Part shown: one piece after another, positions 1-10,566 of the stretch
Layout: every line of letters begins with the position of its first letter
How positions within the stretch are numbered: the first letter of the stretch is position 1
Assembly: GCF_001700325.1 (NCBI RefSeq)
Contig: NZ_MATO01000006.1
Coordinates: forward strand, 1-64,000
Source of the DNA: Caryophanon latum
GTDB lineage: Bacteria > Bacillota > Bacilli > Bacillales_A > Planococcaceae
Direction of reading: 5' to 3'
DNA length: 64,000 nt
Notes under the pieces: model-generated
What the model saw: the letters and a program-made list of their open reading frames with translations, nothing else
Databases searched by the model: none
Told to the model about the DNA's origin: nothing
Position numbers and translations under genes: made by a program

Positions 1-168
1 GGAAACGAACCAGGAAATGAGCTGGAGCAACCAGGTGAAGGCGGAACCGAACCAGGCAACGAACCGGAGCAACCAGGTGAAGGCGGAAACGAACCAGGAA
101 ATGAGCTGGAGCAACCAGGTGAAGGCGGAACCGAACCAGGCAATGAGCCAGAGCAACCAAGTGAAGCA
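1..168 (+). repeat. Tandem 42-bp repeats in an 84-bp higher-order unit
   Basis: Four in-frame 42-bp units (1-42, 43-84, 85-126, 127-168) encode 14-residue repeats alternating GNEPGNELEQPGEG and GTEPGNEPEQPGEG. Units 1 and 3 are identical in DNA. Unit 2 and the last unit have diverged by a few bases, the last ending in PSEA. The array is cut by the window start, so its full length is unknown. It encodes an extended spacer within the giant surface protein. Confidence 0.95.
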
Positions 169-3100
169 GACCAAGAGCCGGAAGTAACGACTCAACAATT
201 TGATTCCGTTCCAGCGATTTCAGAAGATAAACAAGTATTAATTGGGGAGCAGTCACACCCTGTTGAAGCAGAAACGCTAGCGGCATTACAGACGTTACAA
301 CAACTGTCAGATGATGAACAAAAGGTTTCATTAACACTTGAGTTAAATGAAGATGGCGAAGCGGTATTAGTCGACGTAGCAATCGAAGTACTAGCTCCAA
401 CACAGCCGTTAAACTTTGAGAACATTAGTGCAGATGTGCCAGTTAACATTACGTCTGATAGCGATGTAATTATTCAAAACCTAGTAAGTGATGCACCTGT
501 ATATGTGAGTGTTCCAGGCGCTGTAACATTTAATGAAGGTACTTCTTTAGATCAAGTAACGTTTTACGGTACGCAACAAATTGATGGTTTACAAGCGAAC
601 ACATTAATTGTACAAAGCTATGGTGACATTGAGTTTAGTAATACGATTGTTGGAGATGCGTTAATTACAGGTGTAACTTCAGTGGATGGTTTACAAGTGA
701 CAGGAGAATTAATACTTGAAACAAATCAATCTGTTGCTTTACCGAATTCAACAATTGAATCGTTAACAATTAGTGCACCGATGCAAGTTCAAGCTAGCCG
801 TGCGAGAATGTTTATGACAGTGGCAGCTACAACTAACGTATTGATTAATTTAACTGGTACAGAGGCGAAAAATGTAACGATTAAGCGTGAAGATGTTGTT
901 ATTGATAAGCAAGATGGTCAATCTATTTCTAAAATCGATGTGCAAGCAAATGATGCAACGCTTGTCGTGAATGAAGTAGGACATTTAACGGTAGCAAATG
1001 GCGTTTCTATTTTAACGTTAGGTACTGTAGAAAAACCATTAAGTGCTGGAGAAGTAACACTACATTTAGCGCAAGATATGATCATTCAAGGCCATGGTTC
1101 AATTAGCGCTTTAACCGTAACAGCAGAAAATGGTGCAATGGTTGAATTTGCTTCTTCAATTACAAAAACGGTGATTTCAGGAAATGAATACATTAAACAA
1201 AATACACCACAATTTACAATTGCACCAACAACAGCTTTAGGGAAATATACAATTGTGAATGCGCCAGAAAAAGCGTATTACGTACAGTACACAGGAATAA
1301 CAACAGCACCTGCACAAACAGATACAACGACGTTAAAAGCATATAATCAAAACACTGGTATGTATGTCGATGCAGAAACGACGTTAATCGGCATTTACAA
1401 TGAAACAGGTGCGCTTCAAGGACAAGTAAGCACGGATCCGGTGACAAGACCAATCATTAAAGTGTTAGATGTGGATAAAAGTAATGGTGTATTAAAACTA
1501 AATGTAACAACGCAAGATACGGCGTTATTACAAGATCGCTTAAAGTATATTTCGTTATATTCTCATGGCGGCTCATCATCAAATTACAAAGTATATACAG
1601 AAGCATTTTATTTTGAAAACTTTGATTCACGTGACTTCTCAATTACAGCACAAACAAATAGCGCGCATATTTTAAAAGTACCGTTAAAAGATATTGCTAG
1701 CTTAGCGAATGTAGTTGTGGTGACAAATGAGTACGTTTACGATACAATTCCAACTGCTCAAAAAGCAAAACGTATTGACGTACTAAAAGATTTAGCACAA
1801 AAAGCTAAAACAGAAGGCGATATGGATGTATTACGTTCGTATTTAACACAAGTAGTCGGTATTGAAGGCAAGAACTATGACAGTATTTTCATTGAAACGA
1901 TTGCTGATAAGCTTATAAATGGTGATTTAAAAACAATCGAAGAAGTAATTGCACAAACGGAGCAAAATAACGCAGTAACGTACAACAAAACAATTCCGCT
2001 AAGTGAGTTATTATTAGGTGCATCTGTAACGACACCTGACAGTAGTGGAAACGCAACGGCAACAGCGATTGTAGAAGGATCGAATATTTTAGTAAATGGT
2101 AAAGCGCAAGGAACGATAATTGTAACGTTTACGGATGCAGTAGGCGATGTAACGTTATTAAAGCTTGATGTAGCAGCGGACAAAACAGTAACACATACAG
2201 TTTTAAAAGAAGAAGTCGCGGCAAATGCACAATTATTAAACAGCGATGCGCGCTTAAAAACAGATGCAGGTAAAACATATATTTTACCGAAAACTGTAAA
2301 TGTAAATAACATTGTCTACACACCAGGTACGTCAGGTGTAGTAGGTATCTTTAACAGTTATATTGTGGAATCTAATAACCTTCTTAAAAAGGACATCACG
2401 CCAAAATCAGTTACAAAAAATCAGTTAAACCTTACTGGTGATGTAACGAACAAATTTGGCGCGCAAACAGGTTATATTGTTGTTGGAGATTCATTCTATT
2501 TCTATCCATTAAAAGCAGCAACAACAGAGGAAACACATGTAATTACAGCAGGTGGAAAGTCAACAGCAGTAAAAGTACCAGCATCAACTTACACAGTAGC
2601 TGATCTAGTTATTGCGACAACAACTTTAGATGTTGCAGCATTGCAACTAGGTCAATTAAAAACGATTGAACTAACAAAATCAGATGCGACAATGCATACA
2701 CGATTAAGTGCAGATACGTTAGAAATTTTTGCATCAAAGCCAAATGACAAAGCAATGTTCAAAGTGACCGCTGAAGATGGCAAAGTAACGTTAGTGAACG
2801 CGACAACAGGAGCAGATGCAACAGTTATAAGTGCAGCAGCTGTTACAGCTGGAAGCAGTACAAATGTCATTGCACCGAAAACGTCAACAGGTGATTTAAA
2901 AGAGGATATTATTCGTATTCAAGGAGATACAATTTATGCTACAGGTCTCGGTACGCAGCGTATTGTAAAAATGAATGGTGAACAAGCTGATATTAAAGTG
3001 AGCCAAGTTGATGGTCAATACAAAGTGGAAGAGACAGAAATCGCAACAGTTGTTGTTGACGCGGCAACATTAGATTTACAAAATGTCGTAAGTGTAGTGG

Positions 3101-6100
3101 CAAACGAAGGAACGTCTGCAACGGCACAAAATATTAACAATCAGCTCATAAGTATGACGGCAACACCAAATGTAACAGGTATGACAGAATTTATCGTTAC
3201 TGATGCAGATGGTAAAAAGTCCATTGTGAGTGTGAATGTGACAAATGGTGTATTTGACGGTACAGACCCGAAATACACAATTGCTAAAACAACTATTTCA
3301 AATGCTGATGTTGGTATGACAGAAATTTCAACAACATCTGCATCATCTGTAAATGCACGCGCAGTAGTGAAGAGTGATACAGAATTACTCGTTTACGGTA
3401 CAGCGACAGGTACGACAGCGTTTGTTATTAATGGCGATGATAATAAAAAGGCACTCGTTAATATTACAGTAGCAAAAGCAGCAGGTCAGCCATATACAGT
3501 AACAAAAGAAGTAGTGAAACATTCAGCTACATCAACTATTGCCAATGACGCACAAGGTAAATCAGTTGTACGTATTGAAGGTCAAACGTTATATGCTATT
3601 GGTGAAGGGACAGTCGATCTAGCGATTGAAGGTTCAGCAACAGACTTTTACCGTATTTCAGTTGTAAAAGATGATGTAACGGGCTTATATAAATTTAGTG
3701 AGCCGATTGTTGTAACAAAATCCGTATTTGAAGCGAAAGACTTAGGTTTAACGGTTATTGAAACAGCAACTTCTTCAAATGAAGACATTGCGACTGTTGA
3801 GAAAACAACAGATAAAATTACGTTAACGACGCAATCAGGTAATCCAGCAAAAGGGCTTGTCACTGTTACAGGACCAGAAGGCACAGCGTATGTGTACATC
3901 GAGAAACACGCTACAAACGGCTTTACAGCAACTGTGGAAAAATCAGCAGTGCTTGACTTATCGACGACAGGTTTAACAAATATTAAAGAGAAGTCATGGT
4001 CGAATGCAGATATCGCACGTACAGTAGAAGTAGGTACGAGCGTGCAATTCTTCGTATTACAAAATGGGGAAACATCATATAAAGCTGTAGATGATGCTGG
4101 ACGTGTAACGATTGTCAGCACACCAGTAACAACAAATGCAGCAGGCCATCGTGAAATTATCCCTACTATTGTATCGGAAGTACTTGGTTCCGAAAATTCA
4201 GATGCAACAGCAATTGTAGAGGATACAACACCTGCAAATGCAAGCATCGTAACAGGTGATTCAGTTCGTATTCATGGTTCAAATGTATATGCGACGAAGC
4301 TAGGGAAAACAGTTGTTAAATTATCAAATGACAAGCTTGTTGAATATGATGTAACGATTGACAATGGTATTTATAGCATTGAGCATAAAGATTTAACAAA
4401 TGGTGTAACAATCAATGATACTGAGATTGATTTAGACGGAAACTTAACGGTTGTTGAAGCGCCGGATGCAGCAATTGCGACGATTATCGCAAAAGGGAAG
4501 CAACTTATTGTAACAGGACAAGCGACTGGTACGACATCTGCAGTTATTCAAGATGGTACAAAGAAAGTACGTGTGGTTATTACTGTAGCAACAGATAACA
4601 CAGTAACAGTTGAACCGTTAAAAGTAGAATTGGCACAGGATGAAACGGTAACAGCGATTCACGAAGAAAAAACGAATGCACGCATCGATAATGATAAAAA
4701 TACCATTTATGTACTTGAAACAGGCACGTTTGAATATATTTCAAAAGATGCTAGCGGTGTAGAAAGTGTTAAACAACTAACGATTGTAAAAAATGGTACA
4801 GCATACACTGTAACACCATCAACGATTGCTTCTACAATTTATGGAGCAACAGATTTAGGTTTAACGAATACACTTCAAATTGAATCGGGCTATGCACAAA
4901 ACGTTGTACGTGCAACGGTAGTTAACGACCGACTTGTGCTATATAAAGTCGGTGTTGGCAACACAGATGTTGTTGTAACAGATGGCAATGGACAAAAAAC
5001 AGTTATTCATGTAGCAGTAACGGCAGATGATTTCACCCCAACGATTGCACGTAAAGATACGCCATTTGAAGCAGCAAATTATAGTTTTGCTGCAGATAAA
5101 GCGATTACTGCAACTGTAAATAATACGTCAATTGCAAATGTTCATGCTGATGGGAAGCTTTATCTATTCTCTGTTGGTACAACGTATGCAACATTAGTAA
5201 GTGATGGTGAAAAAGCACTCGCGAAAATTACAGTTGTGAAAACAGGTAATAAGCTAGAAGCGACAATTACGCCGATTAAGAAAACAGCAGCAGAGCTAGC
5301 AATTGGTGCGACTACAGTAAATGCACTTCCATCTGACGGGACGACAGTTGGCACAGACGCATCAATTGTACGTGTAGAAGATAATGTTGTATATGCAGTT
5401 GGCACAGGAACAACGGTTGTAAAAGTGAATGGTAAAATTGTTAAATTAACCGTAGCATCGGCAGATAATGCATATACAATCACAGTTGATGATGTCGTAA
5501 ACTTTATTGAATTGCCAATCGGTGAAGGAACATATACGGTTGCAGACATTACAGGTACAAACGCTGTAAAAGTTTTGCAGGACAATAAAGGTACCGTTGC
5601 AGATAAAACGGATGATAGCTTAATTATTTACACGACAGCAACGAATGGTAATACAGACTTATTGATTACAACAGGTACAGGGGCGAGTGTTCAAAAGACG
5701 TTGTATCACATTGCTGTATCAAATGGCGTTATTACAAATAACGTATCTCAAGTAGCTAATACGACAGGCGGTACTACAATTACAGCTGGTGCAGATAAGC
5801 TTGAATTACGTGATCAATTCTACTTATTAAAAGAAGGTAACGTAGCGTTAACGGGTCCAACTGGTCTTGTGAATGTACAAATCGCACGTGATTTTACAAC
5901 GAAGCAGTTCAAAGCAACACAGCAAGTTGTACAGTATACGTTAAAAGAGCTGTTAACTTTACCAGCTGGAGAAACGTCATTTGATATAAATGATAAAGTG
6001 CTAACAGCTTTAGAAGAATCAGCTACAAAAACATTCTATACAGCAAATTATCGTGTAGAAGCGTCAACAACGCTAGTAGACGATCAATATAAGCTAACAG

Positions 6101-9100
6101 TAGCAGAGCGTCATTTCAATAAAGTAGACCCTTCAGGATACGGATTGACGTTAACAGGCACGACATTCCATTCAGAAGATGAAGGTATTGCAAAAGCGGA
6201 AGTTGCAACAATTGATGGCACAGAGCAATTAATTGTTTATGCAGGTGACGGTACAGTAGCAGGTACGACAAATATTACTGTAACAGAAGGTACGAAGAAG
6301 CTTACGATTAAAGTTACACGTGCAGCAGACGGTACACTTACGCATGAAATTGTCGGTACAGCTGATGCAGTAAAGTTTGCAGATTTAGGATTAACACCTA
6401 CAGATACTGCGCCAATTACTGTAGAAGGTTATGATGAAGCATACGTACAAGCAAATGTGACGGATGCAGGGATTTCATTATCTGCACAAGCAACGGGTAC
6501 AACAAGCTTACTAGTGAAGCAAGGTGGCGAGACAAAAGCAATTATCAATATTCGTGTAGCAGATGGAAAAGTGATTCCAACGGTTGTGAAATATACAGGA
6601 GCATTAACAGAAGTAATTACAGGTGACGCTTCAACGACACGTACAGATAATGGTGAAATGTACGCAGCAAAAGAAGGTGTTGTCCTGTATGCAAATGGTG
6701 TAGAAGCAGTTCAATTACGTATTACCAAAAATACAGAAACGAATTTATATTCAATTACACCAGCTACATTTAAGCTAACAAGTACGATGGAAAATTTAGA
6801 TTTAGTGCCAGATGCTACTACGACATTAACAGTAAGTAATAGTTCAATAGCAGATGTATATCAGAACAATGCTAAGCTATACGTTGTTGCAAAATCATTA
6901 GGGTATACCGATGTGTTAGTGACAACAGGTGCTGATAAAGCGGTTATCCACGTGAATTCAAAAGTAGATGGTGTTACGGCGAAAGTTGCGACAGTGGACG
7001 GAACGGGCTATGTTGGCAATAGTTCAATTCAAGTACGTGGTAACAAGCTGTATGCATTACAAGTAGGCACATCAACGATTACAAAAACAAATGGTTCATT
7101 TGTGAATGCAATCGTTACGCGAAATGGGACAACGAATGAATTTGAAGTTGAACTAGTAGACGTGAAAAAAGATTTAGATAGTGTAGTAACGTTAGTTGGT
7201 AATGCAGGTAACATTTTAAACGTGGAATCTAAAGTAGATACAGGAAGTAACGGAATCATTGGAAACACAATAATAGCTGCAAAAGCAGTAGGCGAAGCAC
7301 AAATTATTGTTGACGGTAAGTTACGTAACGTTGAAGTAGTGAAAAATGCAGACGGTACACATTCAATTGAAGTAGCAGATGCACAGGAGCAGTTAGTATT
7401 AAAGGCAGCAGATTTAGGTTTAACTCTAAGTAATACAACAGCAATCGTGACAACATCTATTACGGGATCAAATAGCGTCAAAGCAGAAGTTATTGGTCAA
7501 GAAATTTATGTGAGTGCAATTGGTATTGGTAAAGCGGAGTTATTAATCGATGGGAAAACGGTTGTCTATGTTGATGTAAATGCAGAAAATAATATGCCTA
7601 AATTTAAGGAACATCATATTGCAAAATCAACAATTACAAACGCAACAGCATTAACAAAAGTTAGCAATGTAGCGACAGTTATTCGACTTGAAGGTAAAGA
7701 AGTTTATGCGTTACAAGAGGGTGTAGAGCTTGTAAAAGATACATCTGTGAGCGGTGATGCATTATATAAAGTAGTTGCGGTGCGTGAAAATAATAAGCTA
7801 AAGGTTGATACACCAACGATTATTAAAAAATCAGTACCAGGTGTAACGGCGGCAACTGTTCCTACCAATCCGGTTGTTCGTGGAAATGACGGTGAATTAA
7901 TTGCAATAGGTGTTGGTACAGCCACATTTGATGTAGGCACTGGGGTGAATAAAACAACATATCGTGTAACGGTTTCAGCTGAAGGTGATATGACAGTTGA
8001 TGTGTTGTCGGCAACTACGATTGATTTAAGTACTGTATTGGCAAGTGATATTAGCGGAACGCCGAGCTCAAAATATTTAACAATAAATCCAGTAGGCAAA
8101 ACATTAGAAGTGAAAGCTCAAGAGGAAGGTACAGAGCTATTAGCGATTACGAGTGGAGCAAATACAGTATATGTAAAAGTAGTTGTGACGAAAGATGATT
8201 CGAATAACTATTCAGTAGCATACGAAATTGTAAAAACGGTAATATCAGCTGCAACGCTTGGCTTCGTTCCAAAGTCATTTGAAGGAACAATTGCAAACGG
8301 CATTGTGAAAGTAGAAAATGGTGAAGTAATTGTATATCCAGGTAGTGGTAATGAATCAAGCTACTTCACAATTAAGAGTGATGGTGCAGAGCAAGCTATT
8401 TATAAGCTGACAACTTCTGGTGTTACACTTGTCGAGCAAATGGCAAATGCTGAAAAAGTAGTAAGCGGCTATGAAGTAGCACCTTTCTCAAAAACATTAA
8501 CGTCGACAGATTTAGGCATTGTGCCGACAATTGTAGGTGTTGACGGATTAGCGAAAGCAACAGTGCAAAATGGTCAACTTCAAATTACAGCAACAAATTC
8601 AGGAACATCATATATGGTCATTAAAGGTGAAAATGATACGTATAAAGTTGTAGATGTAAATGTAAGTACAGATACTTGGGAAATTACAACGACTGTGCGC
8701 GATGTATTGAAGTTAGATGCAATCACACAAGAAGTGCATGGACCAGTGAAGGCAATGACAGATACAAGTAAAAACATTTCAATTTTATATGCGACAGCTG
8801 CAAGTACAGATGAAAATGCAAATGCAGGGAAGTTTGCATATGAAAATAAAGGCTTCTTATACAATAGTAATGTGAAAAATACATCTGGTGTATATAGCTT
8901 TGAATCATCGACTAAAGTGGCGATTACAAATGTTGATTCAACAGAAACGTTAACTTTATTAGGTAGTGGGCCATCTGTTATTGATGTAACAGAATACGTT
9001 GCTACGAAAAAAGGCATTGCTAATTATAAATCTGTAAAAGATGGTGTGGTAACGTACAAAGAAATCGAAGTGAAAGTTGACGCGAATCAATATAAAGCAA

Positions 9101-9867
9101 CTGCAACAAATTTAGAGCATGTTTCATTACCATCACCAGCGATTAGTGCAGAAATTATTGAAGCACCAGCTACAATCCAATTAGATGGTACAACGGTATA
9201 TGGTAATGCAGAAAAAGATGATCTAATTATCGTATCAACAAAAGATCCAGATGGAAAAGTGACTGTGTATAAAGCAGTTGTTGATGCAAATGGAAAATAT
9301 GCATTCGAAGCAGTAGACAAGCTAGATAAAGACGCAACAGAATGGGCGTTAAATGCAACAACTATTTCTGTAAGCAATAGTGCAGTTGCTCGCGTTGCCA
9401 ATAATACAGTTTACTTCGTTGGTGCGGGTGAAACATCGATTACATTTACATCATCAACAGGTATGAAGCGTACAATTGAATATCAAGTAGATGCAGATTA
9501 TACAGTGACAGAGGTATCTGATGCTGGTAACGTGATTGAGTATGTGGAAGAGCGTTTTGAAGTTGGTGGAAAAGAGCAAGTTACATTTACATTTAATATG
9601 AATGTACCAATAGATATTGAGGACGGTAGCTTCTTAATTGGTTCTTATGCAGCAGCTGGAAATGGTGTAGACCAAGTAAATGAAGTGAAGTTCCGTATCA
9701 TGAAACCTGCCTCTGATCAATCGATTTCAGGTGTTCAAGTAATGGTTCCTGAGTATAATTATGACGATTACGAATTCAATTTAGTGTTTGAAGGCAATCT
9801 AATAAAAATTACACAAGTTTCAGGTACAGATTTACCAGTATTTAAGCTTATAAAAGCGACAAATTAG
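1..9867 (+). CDS. Giant repeat-rich cell-surface protein, 5' end outside window
   Basis: The reading frame is already open at base 1 and runs without a stop to 9867, so at least 3,288 residues are visible and the true start lies upstream. The first 60 residues are a Glu/Pro/Gly-rich linker of 14-residue repeats. Next comes a Val/Thr/Ile-rich, beta-helix-like region (about residues 100-400), and then most of the protein is beta-rich modules of about 70-80 residues resembling bacterial Ig-like (Big_2-type) domains, with recurring 'V-x-G-x-x-hydrophobic-Y-A-x-G-x-G-T' signatures. I saw no cysteine on reading through and very few tryptophans, as is usual for exported Gram-positive wall proteins. 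There is no LPXTG motif at the C-terminus. The linker style matches the SLH protein at 13297-15024, so N-terminal SLH anchoring off-window is likely but unseen. It sits just upstream of fliS and ends at its own terminator. Function (adhesin or S-layer-associated) is inferred. Confidence 0.85.
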   Translation, partial: GNEPGNELEQPGEGGTEPGNEPEQPGEGGNEPGNELEQPGEGGTEPGNEPEQPSEADQEPEVTTQQFDSVPAISEDKQVLIGEQSHPVEAETLAALQTLQQLSDDEQKVSLTLELNEDGEAVLVDVAIEVLAPTQPLNFENISADVPVNITSDSDVIIQNLVSDAPVYVSVPGAVTFNEGTSLDQVTFYGTQQIDGLQANTLIVQSYGDIEFSNTIVGDALITGVTSVDGLQVTGELILETNQSVALPNSTIESLTISAPMQVQASRARMFMTVAATTNVLINLTGTEAKNVTIKREDVVIDKQDGQSISKIDVQANDATLVVNEVGHLTVANGVSILTLGTVEKPLSAGEVTLHLAQDMIIQGHGSISALTVTAENGAMVEFASSITKTVISGNEYIKQNTPQFTIAPTTALGKYTIVNAPEKAYYVQYTGITTAPAQTDTTTLKAYNQNTGMYVDAETTLIGIYNETGALQGQVSTDPVTRPIIKVLDVDKSNGVLKLNVTTQDTALLQDRLKYISLYSHGGSSSNYKVYTEAFYFENFDSRDFSITAQTNSAHILKVPLKDIASLANVVVVTNEYVYDTIPTAQKAKRIDVLKDLAQKAKTEGDMDVLRSYLTQVVGIEGKNYDSIFIETIADKLINGDLKTIEEVIAQTEQNNAVTYNKTIPLSELLLGASVTTPDSSGNATATAIVEGSNILVNGKAQGTIIVTFTDAVGDVTLLKLDVAADKTVTHTVLKEEVAANAQLLNSDARLKTDAGKTYILPKTVNVNNIVYTPGTSGVVGIFNSYIVESNNLLKKDITPKSVTKNQLNLTGDVTNKFGAQTGYIVVGDSFYFYPLKAATTEETHVITAGGKSTAVKVPASTYTVADLVIATTTLDVAALQLGQLKTIELTKSDATMHTRLSADTLEIFASKPNDKAMFKVTAEDGKVTLVNATTGADATVISAAAVTAGSSTNVIAPKTSTGDLKEDIIRIQGDTIYATGLGTQRIVKMNGEQADIKVSQVDGQYKVEETEIATVVVDAATLDLQNVVSVVANEGTSATAQNINNQLISMTATPNVTGMTEFIVTDADGKKSIVSVNVTNGVFDGTDPKYTIAKTTISNADVGMTEISTTSASSVNARAVVKSDTELLVYGTATGTTAFVINGDDNKKALVNITVAKAAGQPYTVTKEVVKHSATSTIANDAQGKSVVRIEGQTLYAIGEGTVDLAIEGSATDFYRISVVKDDVTGLYKFSEPIVVTKSVFEAKDLGLTVIETATSSNEDIATVEKTTDKITLTTQSGNPAKGLVTVTGPEGTAYVYIEKHATNGFTATVEKSAVLDLSTTGLTNIKEKSWSNADIARTVEVGTSVQFFVLQNGETSYKAVDDAGRVTIVSTPVTTNAAGHREIIPTIVSEVLGSENSDATAIVEDTTPANASIVTGDSVRIHGSNVYATKLGKTVVKLSNDKLVEYDVTIDNGIYSIEHKDLTNGVTINDTEIDLDGNLTVVEAPDAAIATIIAKGKQLIVTGQATGTTSAVIQDGTKKVRVVITVATDNTVTVEPLKVELAQDETVTAIHEEKTNARIDNDKNTIYVLETGTFEYISKDASGVESVKQLTIVKNGTAYTVTPSTIASTIYGATDLGLTNTLQIESGYAQNVVRATVVNDRLVLYKVGVGNTDVVVTDGNGQKTVIHVAVTADDFTPTIARKDTPFEAANYSFAADKAITATVNNTSIANVHADGKLYLFSVGTTYATLVSDGEKALAKITVVKTGNKLEATITPIKKTAAELAIGATTVNALPSDGTTVGTDASIVRVEDNVVYAVGTGTTVVKVNGKIVKLTVASADNAYTITVDDVVNFIELPIGEGTYTVADITGTNAVKVLQDNKGTVADKTDDSLIIYTTATNGNTDLLITTGTGASVQKTLYHIAVSNGVITNNVSQVANTTGGTTITAGADKLELRDQFYLLKEGNVALTGPTGLVNVQIARDFTTKQFKATQQVVQYTLKELLTLPAGETSFDINDKVLTALEESATKTFYTANYRVEASTTLVDDQYKLTVAERHFNKVDPSGYGLTLTGTTFHSEDEGIAKAEVATIDGTEQLIVYAGDGTVAGTTNITVTEGTKKLTIKVTRAADGTLTHEIVGTADAVKFADLGLTPTDTAPITVEGYDEAYVQANVTDAGISLSAQATGTTSLLVKQGGETKAIINIRVADGKVIPTVVKYTGALTEVITGDASTTRTDNGEMYAAKEGVVLYANGVEAVQLRITKNTETNLYSITPATFKLTSTMENLDLVPDATTTLTVSNSSIADVYQNNAKLYVVAKSLGYTDVLVTTGADKAVIHVNSKVDGVTAKVATVDGTGYVGNSSIQVRGNKLYALQVGTSTITKTNGSFVNAIVTRNGTTNEFEVELVDVKKDLDSVVTLVGNAGNILNVESKVDTGSNGIIGNTIIAAKAVGEAQIIVDGKLRNVEVVKNADGTHSIEVADAQEQLVLKAADLGLTLSNTTAIVTTSITGSNSVKAEVIGQEIYVSAIGIGKAELLIDGKTVVYVDVNAENNMPKFKEHHIAKSTITNATALTKVSNVATVIRLEGKEVYALQEGVELVKDTSVSGDALYKVVAVRENNKLKVDTPTIIKKSVPGVTAATVPTNPVVRGNDGELIAIGVGTATFDVGTGVNKTTYRVTVSAEGDMTVDVLSATTIDLSTVLASDISGTPSSKYLTINPVGKTLEVKAQEEGTELLAITSGANTVYVKVVVTKDDSNNYSVAYEIVKTVISAATLGFVPKSFEGTIANGIVKVENGEVIVYPGSGNESSYFTIKSDGAEQAIYKLTTSGVTLVEQMANAEKVVSGYEVAPFSKTLTSTDLGIVPTIVGVDGLAKATVQNGQLQITATNSGTSYMVIKGENDTYKVVDVNVSTDTWEITTTVRDVLKLDAITQEVHGPVKAMTDTSKNISILYATAASTDENANAGKFAYENKGFLYNSNVKNTSGVYSFESSTKVAITNVDSTETLTLLGSGPSVIDVTEYVATKKGIANYKSVKDGVVTYKEIEVKVDANQYKATATNLEHVSLPSPAISAEIIEAPATIQLDGTTVYGNAEKDDLIIVSTKDPDGKVTVYKAVVDANGKYAFEAVDKLDKDATEWALNATTISVSNSAVARVANNTVYFVGAGETSITFTSSTGMKRTIEYQVDADYTVTEVSDAGNVIEYVEERFEVGGKEQVTFTFNMNVPIDIEDGSFLIGSYAAAGNGVDQVNEVKFRIMKPASDQSISGVQVMVPEYNYDDYEFNLVFEGNLIKITQVSGTDLPVFKLIKATN

Positions 9868-9871
9868 TGAC

Positions 9872-9912
9872 AAAACACGTAACTTTTCATTAAGGGAAGT
9901 TACGTGTTTTTC
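9872..9912 (+). terminator. Rho-independent terminator after giant surface gene
   Basis: AAAACACGTAACTT (9872-9885) pairs with AAGTTACGTGTTTT (9897-9910) and leads into a T-run, directly after the stop codon at 9867. Confidence 0.9.
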
Positions 9913-10058
9913 TTAATCTAATACTATAAGTCAGGTAATTTTCGTCGATATAGTAAATAAGCAACAAAGTAAGATTTTAAATATGTTGCAGTTATAAAAA
10001 AATGAAGATTCAAGTGTAAATAGTTTTATGAAAATGACATATGAAGGAGTGTATTTTT

Positions 10059-10469
10059 TTGGTAGCACAAAAAGAGGTATCTAACACTTATAAACAAAAT
10101 AGTGTAACAACAGCGTCACCTGGAGAATTAACGTTAATGTTATATAACGGCTGCTTAAAGTTTTTAACGAAAGCAAAGAAAGCGATTGAAGATAAAAACA
10201 TTGAGGAACGTAACAACAATATTCAACGTGCACAAGCGATCATTTACGAGCTAATGTCAACGTTAAATATGGATATTGAAATTTCAAAAGAGATGTTACC
10301 GTTATATGATTACATGACACGTCGTTTAACAGATGCGAATGTAAAAAATGACATTGCGATCATTGAAGAGGTGGAAGGTTTAGTAACAGAGTTCCGCGAT
10401 ACGTGGAAGGAAGTTATTAAAATTACGCGCCAGCAACAATTTTCGGGTACTAGCGAAGTAGAAGTGTAA
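10059..10469 (+). CDS. fliS: Flagellar export chaperone FliS
   Basis: FliS binds unpolymerised flagellin in the cytoplasm and keeps it competent for export through the flagellar type III apparatus. The roughly 136-residue all-helical product has the family's N-terminal 'Y-x-Q-N-S-V-x-T-A-S-P-G-E-L-T-L-M-L-Y-N-G' region and the 'R-A-Q-x-I-I-Y-E-L' helix. A TTG start at 10059 is preferred because an AAGGAG site (10043-10048) lies about ten bases upstream; an upstream in-frame ATG at 10041 overlaps that site. FliD would normally lie just upstream, but here the preceding gene is the giant surface protein. A strong terminator follows. Confidence 0.92.
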   Translation: MVAQKEVSNTYKQNSVTTASPGELTLMLYNGCLKFLTKAKKAIEDKNIEERNNNIQRAQAIIYELMSTLNMDIEISKEMLPLYDYMTRRLTDANVKNDIAIIEEVEGLVTEFRDTWKEVIKITRQQQFSGTSEVEV

Positions 10470-10479
10470 AAAAACGTGC

Positions 10480-10517
10480 GGACTTAACTCATTTTTTTGA
10501 GTTAAGTCCTTTTTTTC
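10480..10517 (+). terminator. Terminator after fliS
   Basis: GGACTTAACTCA (10480-10491) and TGAGTTAAGTCC (10498-10509) form a perfect 12-bp stem followed by a long T-run. Confidence 0.93.
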
Positions 10518-10566
10518 TCTATTATGAATAATTAGAAGATTTTGGTGATTATTTGTGTTTTAATGG

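Noticed and set aside
1-168. Regular 42-bp repeats as a CRISPR array
   Set aside because: No variable spacers; the units are contiguous, in frame and encode a Pro/Glu-rich linker.
1875-9401. Many long reverse-strand open frames inside the giant surface gene
   Set aside because: They are mirror frames of its repetitive low-GC codons, without ribosome sites or recognisable families.
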